A DNA stretch of 57,779 bases from a bacterium (GCA_014846175.1 RKAV01000062.1:1-57779); one strand, 5' to 3'; counted from the stretch's first letter, positions 43,958 to 52,970 are shown. The notes: generated by a model from the letters alone, not told the origin. Numbers and translations: made by a program.

Positions 43958-45373
43958 ATGCGAATAGGAATAGATATAGATAATGTTCTATCTAATTTTA
44001 ATGATGTATTATTAAACGAATATAAGAAACATGATAATGCAATAAATGGCAAAGGTATAGTTCATCAAGATTTATATATTAGAAATATGTTTAATTGGGA
44101 TAAAGAATATGAAAAAAATTTTTACAAAGAAAATATTGAGTATTTTGCAAGCCTATTTGAACCGATTGAAGAATGTTCTAAATATGTAAAATTATTAAAA
44201 GAAGAAGGAAATACAATTTATATCATTAGTGGTCGAGATAATGGTGAATATTCTAACCCATATAAAATGACCATTGATTGGTTAAAAAAATATGATATTG
44301 TTTATGATAAATTATTTTTGGTAGATGCTTATAATAGTCATTCAAAAACAGAAATATGTATAGAATACAATATTGATGTAATGATAGATGATTCTAAAAG
44401 AATGTGTAAGGACATAAAGGATAATGGTATTAGAGCATTACTTATGGATACACCATATAATAGAGATACAAATGAATTTGAAAGAGTTAATTCATGGAAA
44501 GAAATTTATAACAAATTATCTAATAAAAAAATTAATGTGATACTTGATACAGATACTTATAATGAATGTGATGACCAATTTGCATTAGCCTATTTAATTA
44601 AGTCACAAGATATGTTTAATATTGAGGCAATTACAGTAGCACCATATTCTCATACAAAAAGAGATGTAAAAGTAATAGATGGACAAGAGTTGAGTTATAA
44701 TGAAATTTTAAAAATATGTAATTGGTTAAATTTTGATACCATTGATAAAGTATTTAAAGGATCAATGGACTATATTCAAAATGGATATGATGAAAATAAT
44801 GATGCAGTAAATAAAATAATTGAAGTGGCGCTTAAAAACGATAAAACCTATATATTAGGAATTGGAGCTATAACTAATATTGCTTTAGCTATAAAAAAAG
44901 AACCTAAGATAATTGATAGAATAGAAATCATTTGGTTAGGTGGAAATGAAATAGAATATAAAGATAATTTAGAATATAATTTCAAACAAGATATAGAGGC
45001 TGTAAAAATAGTGTTTGATTCTACAGTGAAAATGACTATACTACCTTGCAAAAATGTAGTATCAGATTTAAGAATAGATATAGCTGAATTAAAAAGTAAA
45101 TTAGATAATAGGAAAGAATTAAATAAATATTTAATTGAGAGATTTTATAATGATGGATATCATGGAATACAAGAAACAAGAGTAATATGGGATATATCAG
45201 TAATAGCATATATGATAAATAAAAATTGGTTTGAAACAGAAAAAATTAGTTGTCCCAATATCAAGGAAGATAGTTCTTATGAATTAACTGATAATAGACA
45301 TAGTATAACTTTTGTAACTAAATTAGATAGAGATAGAATATATGAAGATTTATTTAGAAAGTTAGGAGTATGA
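43958..45373 (+). CDS. Fusion: HAD 5'-nucleotidase (NT5C-like) plus nucleoside hydrolase
   Basis: A 471-residue two-domain enzyme. Residues 1-190 are a HAD phosphatase of the NT5C/YorS-like group: nucleophile motif DIDNVL at 5-10, IISGRDN, and the late IDVMIDDSKRM. Residues 193-471 are an inosine-uridine-type nucleoside hydrolase whose DTD...DD calcium motif reads DTDTYNECDDQFAL from Asp197. Together they could convert a nucleoside monophosphate to free base plus sugar in two steps. RBS AAGAGGTG. The substrate is not predictable. Located directly behind the repressor, followed by the HD gene after three bases. Confidence 0.82.
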   Translation: MRIGIDIDNVLSNFNDVLLNEYKKHDNAINGKGIVHQDLYIRNMFNWDKEYEKNFYKENIEYFASLFEPIEECSKYVKLLKEEGNTIYIISGRDNGEYSNPYKMTIDWLKKYDIVYDKLFLVDAYNSHSKTEICIEYNIDVMIDDSKRMCKDIKDNGIRALLMDTPYNRDTNEFERVNSWKEIYNKLSNKKINVILDTDTYNECDDQFALAYLIKSQDMFNIEAITVAPYSHTKRDVKVIDGQELSYNEILKICNWLNFDTIDKVFKGSMDYIQNGYDENNDAVNKIIEVALKNDKTYILGIGAITNIALAIKKEPKIIDRIEIIWLGGNEIEYKDNLEYNFKQDIEAVKIVFDSTVKMTILPCKNVVSDLRIDIAELKSKLDNRKELNKYLIERFYNDGYHGIQETRVIWDISVIAYMINKNWFETEKISCPNIKEDSSYELTDNRHSITFVTKLDRDRIYEDLFRKLGV

Positions 45374-45376
45374 ATT

Positions 45377-45985
45377 ATGAAATTAACAAGCGATGAAGCA
45401 TTAAAACTAATTGAAAAAGAAAGAAATGAAACATCAAATGAACGATGGATAAATCATTCTATTTGTGTTGGTAATGCTGCAGGTAAAATAGCAGAAGCAT
45501 TAAATTTGAATATAGATTATGCAAAAACCTTAGGATATATTCATGATATTGGCAAAAAATTTAAGTATGATGAAAAAGGTGTATTTCCACATGCAATGAA
45601 TGGATATAAATATATTAAATCATTAGGATATGACGAGGATTATGCAGGAATTTGTATTAAACATTCATTTTTAAATAATGATATAGATTGTATTTCAAAC
45701 GATCGTGATGAAACAGATAAAAGTAATGAAAATTATGATTTTGTAAAACAGTATATAAGTAAAGAATATTCCATATATGAAAAAATTATAAATCTTTGCG
45801 ATTTAATGTGTACTACAAAAGTTTTAACAGTGGATAAAAGAATGATAGATTTGTTATATAGACATGGTGTCTATGCTAAAACACATTATCATATAGAAGA
45901 AACTATTAAATTGAAGGAATATTTTGATAATTTATTAGGATACAATTTATATGATTTGTTTTCTGAGATAAAAGAAAATTTGTAG
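45377..45985 (+). CDS. HD-domain hydrolase
   Basis: A 202-residue HD phosphohydrolase: RWINHSICVG (His), LGYIHDIGKKF (the HD pair followed by IGK), PHAMNGYKY and IKHSF supply metal ligands, and INLCDLMCT the last Asp. Similar domains hydrolyse nucleotides or cyclic nucleotides. It lies between two nucleotidase-like HAD genes and is probably translated from the same transcript, which points to nucleotide substrates (inference). Confidence 0.82.
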   Translation: MKLTSDEALKLIEKERNETSNERWINHSICVGNAAGKIAEALNLNIDYAKTLGYIHDIGKKFKYDEKGVFPHAMNGYKYIKSLGYDEDYAGICIKHSFLNNDIDCISNDRDETDKSNENYDFVKQYISKEYSIYEKIINLCDLMCTTKVLTVDKRMIDLLYRHGVYAKTHYHIEETIKLKEYFDNLLGYNLYDLFSEIKENL

Positions 45986-45993
45986 GTGATGTT

Positions 45994-46593
45994 ATGCGAA
46001 TAGGAATAGATATAGATGGCGTATTAACCGACATAGAACAATGGCAGTTAGATTATGGAAGTAAGTTTTATTTTGAAAAATATAATAAACAAATATTAGA
46101 TAATGAAGGCTATGAAACAACTGATATATTTAAAGTTGATAGTAAATTAGATGATGAGTTTTGGACTGAATATTTCAAAGATTATTCGATAAATGTTGAT
46201 GTTAGAAAATTGGCTAGCGAGGTAATTAAAAAACTAAAACAGGATGATAATGAAATTTATATTATTACCGCAAGAGGTAGTTTTTTATCACATTCTGCAA
46301 ATGTAATGCTTTTTGAAGAAAATAAAAATATTGTTTTAGAGTGGCTTAGAAAAAATGAAATTGAGTATGACAAAATAATATTTAGTCCAGAAGATAAACT
46401 TAGTATATGTATAGAAAATAATATTGATGTAATGATAGAAGATAAAGTTGATAACATAAATAAAATATCATCTAGAATTCCAGTTATATGTTTTCATGCA
46501 GGATATAACAAAAATTGTATTGGTGATAATATTATTAGATGTTATAGTTGGTATGACATATATAGTAAAATAAATAAAATGGTTCAAAAATGA
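45994..46593 (+). CDS. HAD 5'-nucleotidase-like protein
   Basis: A 199-residue HAD phosphatase, paralogous to the N-terminal domain of the fusion gene upstream: MRIGIDIDGVL at the start, IYIITARGS in the middle and NIDVMIEDKVDNI near residue 145. The first 24 bases of the two genes are identical, suggesting duplication within the cargo. RBS TAGGTGAT. It overlaps the following membrane-protein gene by four bases (ATGA). Confidence 0.82.
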   Translation: MRIGIDIDGVLTDIEQWQLDYGSKFYFEKYNKQILDNEGYETTDIFKVDSKLDDEFWTEYFKDYSINVDVRKLASEVIKKLKQDDNEIYIITARGSFLSHSANVMLFEENKNIVLEWLRKNEIEYDKIIFSPEDKLSICIENNIDVMIEDKVDNINKISSRIPVICFHAGYNKNCIGDNIIRCYSWYDIYSKINKMVQK

Positions 46594-47807
46594 AAAGATT
46601 ACTAAGAATTAGTTTTGATTTATCATTATTATCATTTATACCAATAATATCTTGGTTTTTACTTGGAATAATAGTTGATAAGAATTTAATTAATATATTT
46701 ACACTAACTTATCCGTTACAATTTATATATTATATAATTAAATCTATATTTTCTACTGGAGCTAATATAAGTAAAGAAAAAGATAAAAACGAAAATGCAG
46801 TAATGTCAGGTTTAGTATTAGGAACAATTGTTTCTATAATTATTTTTACTATAATTCTATTAAATGTGGATAATTATATTAGTTTTATGAATATGGATAT
46901 AAGTACATATAAAAACTTTACTATATATTCAATATTACAACTATTCATTTGTTTAGAATTTGCGATGATGCAAGATAAACTATATTATGAAGAAAAAAAT
47001 AAATTAGCAAATAAGTATTCTTTAGTATTTAATTTGTTAAATTTTATATTATTGATTGGAACATCTTTAATAACAAAAAATCAAATTATTATAATTGCAA
47101 CAACATTGATTCCATTAGCGATATATACTTTGTATATTTATATTAAAAATAGTAATAATTTTAAATTTAATATTAATGTATTAAAATGTATAAAATACGA
47201 TTCAGTTGAATTGTTCAATAATATTGCATTCTTTTTAATATTCTTGTTTGGATTATCTAATGCCTTAGAATATGGAGAAATGTATGCAACTGCTTTAACT
47301 TTTATAGCATTAATAACAGATACACAGTGGGATACTTTTGTTGCTATAAAAGAGGCAGCAACAATAGATATTAGTAAAAGAAAATTTAATTATATAGAAC
47401 ATAGAAATAATGCTTACAAATTATTAGGAATATTATTTGGGACAAGCTTAATTATGTTTGTATTATTATATGGATTTTATGATTTAGATTTTAAAATTAC
47501 AATGCTATATTTTTCATTTGAAATAGTTAATTTTTTAATTTATCCAATATATAGAATTAAAACTTGTTATTTACAATTGGAATATTCAGCTTTTAAAATT
47601 ACATCAAATAAGATAATAGCATCAATACTTAGAATGTTTATTTCGTTATTAAAAACACCATTTTGTACAGGAATAGGACAAGTGTGTTCATCAGTTTATC
47701 AATTTATAACAGTTAGTATAATGTTTGGTCATAATTTTAAAATTGATAAAACAGGTTGTGTTGTTAAAAAGAAATCAATATTGAATAATGACACTATGAC
47801 ATTATAA
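46590..47807 (+). CDS. Polytopic membrane protein, MATE/flippase-like
   Basis: A 405-residue protein with about 11-12 predicted membrane helices and short loops. The overall pattern, including a helix pair followed by FSTGANISKEKDKNENAVMSG near residue 55, resembles MATE-type efflux proteins (an RxxGSG-like cytosolic loop after helix 2). Translation is coupled to the upstream HAD gene. It may export or import a product of the nucleotide-degrading enzymes (inference). A polysaccharide flippase relative is the alternative. Confidence 0.7.
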   Translation: MKRLLRISFDLSLLSFIPIISWFLLGIIVDKNLINIFTLTYPLQFIYYIIKSIFSTGANISKEKDKNENAVMSGLVLGTIVSIIIFTIILLNVDNYISFMNMDISTYKNFTIYSILQLFICLEFAMMQDKLYYEEKNKLANKYSLVFNLLNFILLIGTSLITKNQIIIIATTLIPLAIYTLYIYIKNSNNFKFNINVLKCIKYDSVELFNNIAFFLIFLFGLSNALEYGEMYATALTFIALITDTQWDTFVAIKEAATIDISKRKFNYIEHRNNAYKLLGILFGTSLIMFVLLYGFYDLDFKITMLYFSFEIVNFLIYPIYRIKTCYLQLEYSAFKITSNKIIASILRMFISLLKTPFCTGIGQVCSSVYQFITVSIMFGHNFKIDKTGCVVKKKSILNNDTMTL

Positions 47808-47872
47808 ATGTGAGTAGGATACTAACAAACAATGTGTCATGTATCATTTAATAATAAAAATAATGAAATATG

Positions 47873-47881
47873 TGATATAAT
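47873..47881 (+). promoter_or_regulatory. Extended -10 promoter of zinc-hook ATPase leader
   Basis: TGA plus TATAAT (47876-47881); the start of transcription should lie near 47888, just before the terminator-like hairpin. Confidence 0.6.
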
Positions 47882-47896
47882 AGTATATATAAAAAG

Positions 47897-47946
47897 AAGC
47901 GCTAGTACAGGCTTATGATTATAAGTTTTTGTATTGGCGTTTTTTT
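47897..47946 (+). terminator. Long terminator hairpin in the leader of the zinc-hook ATPase
   Basis: A stem of about 20 bp: AAGCGCTAGTACA with TGTATTGGCGTTT (three G-T pairs) continuing into GGCTTAT-GATT-ATAAGTT with one bulged T, then a run of T. It lies between the promoter and the ribosome binding site of the downstream gene, so it can act as an attenuator, or end a short leader RNA of about 60 bases. Confidence 0.8.
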
Positions 47947-47966
47947 CGTAGTAAGGAAGTGATAAA

Positions 47967-50024
47967 ATGAATTTAAATTTAGAAAATGGATATACTGTTA
48001 CTTTACCTTCAAAAGGAAAGCATAATATATATTATGGACCAAATAAAATAGGTAAAACTCAGATATCTCGTTCGATGAAAAAATATTATGAAGAAATAAG
48101 TGAAAAAGTTCTTTTGTTTAATGAAAATATTTTAAGTGATATGATTATTCAAAGTAGTGAAGATATTAATTCTTTTGAAGTAATGCCTATGGCACAAGAG
48201 TATAATAAATACTATAATAATATGCAAAAAAGTAAAGAAAAATTATCAATGAAAAATAGTTTAAAGGATTTATGCTTAGTTAATACAAAAAAGGCATTTC
48301 AAGGGTTTGAAAAAATAAGTGAGTATATTAATGATGATAATACTTATTCTTATAATGGTGATGCTTTATCACCAGTTTATAGTCAAGATGATATCAAGGA
48401 TATGTATAAGCCAAAAAAGGTAAATATGAATATTTTTGAAATAATTGATAATCTGAAAAAGGATAATATCAAAATAATACCAGATAATGTTAAGAAAATT
48501 GTTGAGTATGATATATATAACATTCAATTGAAAATAAATCAAGACCCAGATAAATACAAGAATTGTCCTGTTTGTTTTTCACCTATTTGTCAAGAGAATT
48601 TAGATAATATAAGGGAAAGCATTGAAAATGGTTCAATCGAAAAAGAATTGCAATTATCAATATTATTCTATTTAGATAATAAAAGTGATATTTTAAGAAA
48701 TAAAATGTCTGAGATATTATTATGTGAATCATATGAATCCTTTGAAAAAGATTTTAAGTTAGATGTTGAAAAATCTATTATTTCTTATTTAAGTAATCAG
48801 TATGATAAAAAGGATGTTATAAATTATAAAGAAAATAAAACAAAAGTTGAAGAAATATTAAATAAAACAAAGGATTTTAAAATAAATGAAAATGTTGAAT
48901 TAAGTAATTATATAAAAAATAAATTAAAGAATCATACGGTTTATAAAAATACAGATATAGAAATAAAAATTAGTGATGGAAAGTTAAAAGTTTTAAATAG
49001 TCAAGTTGAATATGATAAAATGTCTAAATCGGAACAAAATTATTTCAAATTTCTTTATTTTGATATTTTAGTTCATCAAAAGATTTTAGAAGGGAATTTG
49101 CATATAATTATTGATGATCCATTTGATAGTTATGATGATATTTATGTCCAAGATTCAATAGCAATAATAACAAAATTAATAAATGAACATATTGAAGATA
49201 TTGATACAATTGATATTTTTTCTCACAGTATGTATATTCTTGATTTATATGATTCATTGAAAAAAATATATAATAAATTTAATATTTACTGGATGGATCA
49301 AATTGGTTTAACAAAAGAAATAAATATATTTGAAGATGGCTATCTTTTGTTTGAAAAAATAGATATAAATCCTTACGATTATGGAATTATATTGAAGATT
49401 AGCGATAAAATGGTTGATAAATATTCATTGATTGTATTTGCTGCACTTTTAAGAAATGAAATAAATGTAGAGCGTTTGTTATTTAAAAATAATAGCAATG
49501 GTGAACTTTCTGATGTGAAAAATAAAGTAGAAGAACTATATAATAAAATATCAGAATCAATCGATCATGTGAGGGAGGAAATATCAATAATTGAATTAAA
49601 TAACATTATTAATGAAATATTTTATTTTGGCTTAAACGATAACGAAATACAGAATGTGTCATCTTTATTTGATGATATTTCAAAAGATTATGTTGATATA
49701 GATATAAAAGCAAAAACTGGTTCTGGAAATGTTGTATCGGTTCCTAAAAATGATATTTGTTATATATTAATTTATAAAATATTATTTGGTTTGAAAATTA
49801 GAAGATTATTAGAAAAGAAGGTTTATGATATTGTACAAGAAGACTACACTGAAGTGTGGGATTTAATTGAAAAAATACCAAATACTCCATTGTATGATTA
49901 TTATAATTTATATAAATACATAATTAATTCGTTTAATCATTCTTCATCAAGAGTTGTTCCACCAATTTTTGTGTATAGTTTCAAATCATTACGAGAAATG
50001 TATGAAGAATTACAAGCATTGTAG
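47967..50024 (+). CDS. ABC-type ATPase with zinc-hook-like motif (RloC/PrrC-like?)
   Basis: A 685-residue protein with an SMC/Rad50-type ATPase split by coiled coil. Walker A GPNKIGKT (24-31); CPVCFSPIC (Cys200, 203 and 208) resembles a Rad50 zinc hook; the signature is degenerate (MSKSEQNYF); Walker B is IIIDDPFDSYDD (Asp383, Asp384); the switch His is in IFSHS. The C-terminal ~230 residues are helical with RNEINVERL and NSFNHSSSR. ATPase plus hook plus a C-terminal effector recalls the RloC anticodon nuclease, but its Arg-Glu-His triad is not certain here. RBS AAGGAAGTGAT. Last cargo gene, with its own promoter and leader. Confidence 0.72.
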   Translation: MNLNLENGYTVTLPSKGKHNIYYGPNKIGKTQISRSMKKYYEEISEKVLLFNENILSDMIIQSSEDINSFEVMPMAQEYNKYYNNMQKSKEKLSMKNSLKDLCLVNTKKAFQGFEKISEYINDDNTYSYNGDALSPVYSQDDIKDMYKPKKVNMNIFEIIDNLKKDNIKIIPDNVKKIVEYDIYNIQLKINQDPDKYKNCPVCFSPICQENLDNIRESIENGSIEKELQLSILFYLDNKSDILRNKMSEILLCESYESFEKDFKLDVEKSIISYLSNQYDKKDVINYKENKTKVEEILNKTKDFKINENVELSNYIKNKLKNHTVYKNTDIEIKISDGKLKVLNSQVEYDKMSKSEQNYFKFLYFDILVHQKILEGNLHIIIDDPFDSYDDIYVQDSIAIITKLINEHIEDIDTIDIFSHSMYILDLYDSLKKIYNKFNIYWMDQIGLTKEINIFEDGYLLFEKIDINPYDYGIILKISDKMVDKYSLIVFAALLRNEINVERLLFKNNSNGELSDVKNKVEELYNKISESIDHVREEISIIELNNIINEIFYFGLNDNEIQNVSSLFDDISKDYVDIDIKAKTGSGNVVSVPKNDICYILIYKILFGLKIRRLLEKKVYDIVQEDYTEVWDLIEKIPNTPLYDYYNLYKYIINSFNHSSSRVVPPIFVYSFKSLREMYEELQAL

Positions 50025-50030
50025 AATTCT

Positions 50031-50052
50031 AGATACCAAAACTAGATACTAA
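50031..50052. repeat. AGATACCAA-type repeats at right end of element 1
   Basis: AGATACCAA (50031-50039) and AGATACTAA (50044-50052) match the three repeats at the left end of element 1, supporting these as its two ends. Confidence 0.65.
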
Positions 50053-50173
50053 ATCTCAAAAATAAAGCTATTTTTATAAGCTTTGATAAATTTTTATAAA
50101 AGAAAAAGCCTTATTTTGCAAGACTTTAACAAATTATTAAATTATTACGAACTGATAATAATATTTCCCCCTG

Positions 50174-50206
50174 AAGAGGAATCGAAAGATTCCTCATTTT
50201 TGTTTT
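50174..50206 (+). terminator. Left-end terminator of element 2
   Basis: GAGGAATC-GAAA-GATTCCTC (50174-50193) then ATTTTTG and T run. It occupies the same place after CCCCCTGAAG as the GTTCCCTC-GAAA-GAGGGAAC hairpin of element 1: the stems differ in sequence but both are fully paired. Confidence 0.85.
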
Positions 50207-50261
50207 TTGCTTGAAATTACAAGGGTTTGTTAATTTTAAATTTTATAAATTAATGCTTTCA

Positions 50262-50289
50262 ACTACCAATTAACTACCAAAATCTACCA
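50262..50289. repeat. ACTACCAA repeats at left end of element 2
   Basis: ACTACCAA at 50262 and 50273 and CTACCA at 50284, overlapping the 3' end of the integrase gene; likely arm-type sites of its integrase. The sequence differs from the AGATACCAA sites of element 1. Confidence 0.6.
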
Positions 50290-51415
50290 TTGTAGCATCA
50301 GTACAAGTTAGTTTATTTATGGTATTTACAGCATCATAAAGTTTATCTTTGAACATATGAGTATAAGTATCTAAAGTTTCTTCGATTGAAGCATGACCTA
50401 AGAAATCAGATACAACTGCTATATTAGTATTATTATTAATTAATAGTGATGCACAACTATGCCTAAAGTCGTGTAATCTTATTCTTTTAATATTAGCTTT
50501 TTTAGCAATTTCAATATTCTTATGCCTCATTTGATAGAATGTTATAGGAAGATAATTTCCAAATATAAACCATTCATCGTTAAATTCAGCAAATTGCTTT
50601 TGCTCATCATATAGCTTTTTTAAATCATTAAATAATACATTAGCAATAGGTAATATCCTATTACTTTTTTTAGTTTTTGGCTGTGTTAATTCATAATTTG
50701 TACAAGTTTCAGATCCATGTGTAACAGCTTGTTTTGTAATAGATACTGATTTATTATTCCAATTAATATCTTTCCATTGTAAGCCTCTAGCTTTACCTCT
50801 ACGAAGTCCTAGATAATATAAAGTTTCATACATACATTTAATTTGTAAGTTAGGGGATTCTGATATAAATTGATTAAATTCTTCTAAAGTATAGAAATCC
50901 ATTTCTTTCTTTAAATCAGATGCTGTAGTAAAACTTTCCATTCTGCTATAAAATTTACTCATATTGAAACCATAAGTCTTAGTTGCCCAATTAATTACAA
51001 TCTTTAAGAATTTTTGAATTTCATTTTTATAACTATTTGAACAATCTACTTTCATCATTTCAGCTCTCCATCTTTGATAATGAGTAGCATCCATATCTTT
51101 TAATTTAACTTTATCAAACATTCCAATATATTTAATTCTATCTCGATAAGTCTTTAAAGTTGACCATCTTACTATATTTTTTTGAACTTCGTAATATTTT
51201 GTGTACAAATCTTTGAAGGTCATATTCATATCTCCTTCAAATACTTCAGCCATTTTTAAATATTCTTTTTCAGCACGTTTTGCTTCTGCCTCAGTTTTAT
51301 ATGCTTTGGAAAACTTTTTGTGTTTTTTACCATCTAAACCTGTTTCCCAAATATACCATATATATTTACGACCATCTTTAGTCCATTTGCTTTCTTCTAA
51401 TAGTCTAACTGCCAT
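50270..51415 (-). CDS. Tyrosine recombinase/integrase of element 2
   Basis: A 381-residue integrase homologous to that of element 1 along its length. It has the N-terminal WTKDGRKYIWYIW arm-binding region, catalytic Arg in GLRRGKARGLQW, HDFRHSCASLL and LGHASIEETLDTYTHMF. The glutamate that normally follows RRG is lysine here. I chose the second ATG (51415), since AGGAGGA abuts the first (51421). Its 3' end contains putative arm sites. Probably functional. Confidence 0.93.
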   Translation of the reverse strand: MAVRLLEESKWTKDGRKYIWYIWETGLDGKKHKKFSKAYKTEAEAKRAEKEYLKMAEVFEGDMNMTFKDLYTKYYEVQKNIVRWSTLKTYRDRIKYIGMFDKVKLKDMDATHYQRWRAEMMKVDCSNSYKNEIQKFLKIVINWATKTYGFNMSKFYSRMESFTTASDLKKEMDFYTLEEFNQFISESPNLQIKCMYETLYYLGLRRGKARGLQWKDINWNNKSVSITKQAVTHGSETCTNYELTQPKTKKSNRILPIANVLFNDLKKLYDEQKQFAEFNDEWFIFGNYLPITFYQMRHKNIEIAKKANIKRIRLHDFRHSCASLLINNNTNIAVVSDFLGHASIEETLDTYTHMFKDKLYDAVNTINKLTCTDATMVDFGS

Positions 51416-51450
51416 TTTCATTCCTCCTTTGCTTAGATTAGACTATTCAC

Positions 51451-51502
51451 GCACTTCAGTTGGTAGTTTACCATATTTAATTATTTTTTCCAACTGAAGT
51501 GC
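51451..51502. repeat. 13-bp inverted repeat between relaxase and integrase, element 2
   Basis: GCACTTCAGTTGG (51451-51463) and CCAACTGAAGTGC (51490-51502) are perfect complements around a 26-base AT-rich centre that contains an arm-like CTACCAA on the minus strand. No T run follows, so it is probably a protein site rather than a terminator. Confidence 0.7.
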
Positions 51503-51509
51503 GATAGTT

Positions 51510-52922
51510 TTATCTTTCTATTTCAAAATCATCTTTATTTTTATGGTTTTTACTATAATAACCATAATTAATAGCATCAGCTATATTTTCATATTCTTCT
51601 AATTTATCTTTAGGTTTATCTCTACCTAAAACTTTATCTAGTGCTTTACATATCTTTTTAAGTAGAAATTTCCATTTATCAACTTCAGTTTCTAATTTAG
51701 TTTTTAAACTCTCGATATTATTACTTAGTATATTAACTAAATCATTTAATCTACCAATTTCTTGTTTTTGTTCCTTAATTATTTTATTTTTCTTTAATAA
51801 TTCATTGTTATTTTTAAAAGTTTTGTTTTCTTCAGTAAGTTTAGCAATTTCCATATCTTTATTAGCGTTATCAGTACTTAAGATGATTATTTTGTGTTGT
51901 AATCCTTTTGTGTATTTAATTATCTTAAAAACATCATCTTCTTTATAACCACCAAGTTTTCTTTTAGTAGGATTTAATACATTACTATAATCACTATTAT
52001 ATTCGAGATTTTTAAGTCCATTTTTAGAGTTTTCAATAATCTTTAAGGTATTCTCCTTTTCTTTATTTAATTCTTCTAATTCGACTTTTTTCTCGGCAAT
52101 ATCATAATCTAGTTTTGATTGATTTTCTTTATTAGAACCAACATCTCCACGATAGAGATTAAATCCTTTTTCAGTAATAAACTTATTAAAGTCATTTTGC
52201 ATTTGATGAAAAGATAATTTACCACCTTTATCTTTCCAAAATTGATCACAGTTTAAAAATTTACCATTTACTTCTTCATAAACAATTTTACCTTTATCAT
52301 CACGAAGTAATTTAGGTACAATAGAGGTAGTTCTATCTTTCTTTTTTATTTCTTCTTTAACAACATTACCATTTTCATCTTTTACAAAACATTTTCTTTT
52401 AACTTTAGTAACTACGGGAACAAAATAAGCTTGTAGGTGAGGAGTATCTTCATCATAGTGAATTTGTGATAATAAGATATTTTCTTCACCAACATATTCT
52501 TTTAAAAACTCCATACAAGAGTCAAAAAAGTAACTTACAGCTTTTGTTATATCTCCTTTAGCTTTAATATCAGGAATCATTACTGCTTGTCCTTTTTTAT
52601 CTCCTGTATGATAAGTTCTACCACTATCTTTAAATTTCATTCCAAGTGATTGAAAGAATTCAGGACCACTTGTGAATGTTACACCATTTAAAAGGTTAGT
52701 GTTAGGTCTATTTTGATATTCAATATTTCTTACTTTTAAATTATTCTTAACTTCTTGATATAAATTATTTTGAGTAAGAGATACATATTCAACATTAAAT
52801 ATAGTTCTATCTTTATCATAATTACCTGTACCTTTTCTATCAGTCATTTCTACACCAATATTATAAAGGTCATCTTTTTTACATTGAGTTTCAACTCGTA
52901 CTACTTGTTTTCCATCATACAA
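51510..52922 (-). CDS. MobV-type relaxase of element 2
   Basis: A 470-residue relaxase homologous to that of element 1. The metal-binding motif reads HYDEDTPHLQ at 155-164: the third histidine of the usual HxDExxPHxH is glutamine, which may weaken or abolish nicking. A coiled-coil C-terminal half follows. It starts with TTG (52922) behind AAAGGAG; the alignment MYDGKQ versus MYSGKQ of element 1 supports this start. The candidate oriT is directly upstream. Confidence 0.9.
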   Translation of the reverse strand: MYDGKQVVRVETQCKKDDLYNIGVEMTDRKGTGNYDKDRTIFNVEYVSLTQNNLYQEVKNNLKVRNIEYQNRPNTNLLNGVTFTSGPEFFQSLGMKFKDSGRTYHTGDKKGQAVMIPDIKAKGDITKAVSYFFDSCMEFLKEYVGEENILLSQIHYDEDTPHLQAYFVPVVTKVKRKCFVKDENGNVVKEEIKKKDRTTSIVPKLLRDDKGKIVYEEVNGKFLNCDQFWKDKGGKLSFHQMQNDFNKFITEKGFNLYRGDVGSNKENQSKLDYDIAEKKVELEELNKEKENTLKIIENSKNGLKNLEYNSDYSNVLNPTKRKLGGYKEDDVFKIIKYTKGLQHKIIILSTDNANKDMEIAKLTEENKTFKNNNELLKKNKIIKEQKQEIGRLNDLVNILSNNIESLKTKLETEVDKWKFLLKKICKALDKVLGRDKPKDKLEEYENIADAINYGYYSKNHKNKDDFEIER

Positions 52923-52970
52923 TATTTAATTCTCCTTTCTTTGTTTTTAGTATTAGAGGCCATTTATGAC

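Larger units (their letters stand above)
38780..50174. mobile_element. Integrative mobilizable element 1 (about 11.4 kb)
   Basis: Bounded by CCCCCTGAAG direct repeats (38780-38789 and 50165-50174), with AGATACCAA-type repeats just inside both ends (38852-38893 and 50031-50052). Content: tyrosine integrase, MobV relaxase, oriT-like region, RepA-like ATPase, DUF3173-like protein, divergent XRE repressor and cargo. No conjugation machinery, so it is mobilizable only with a helper. Boundaries are inferred from repeats; the exact crossover base is not determinable. Confidence 0.75.
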
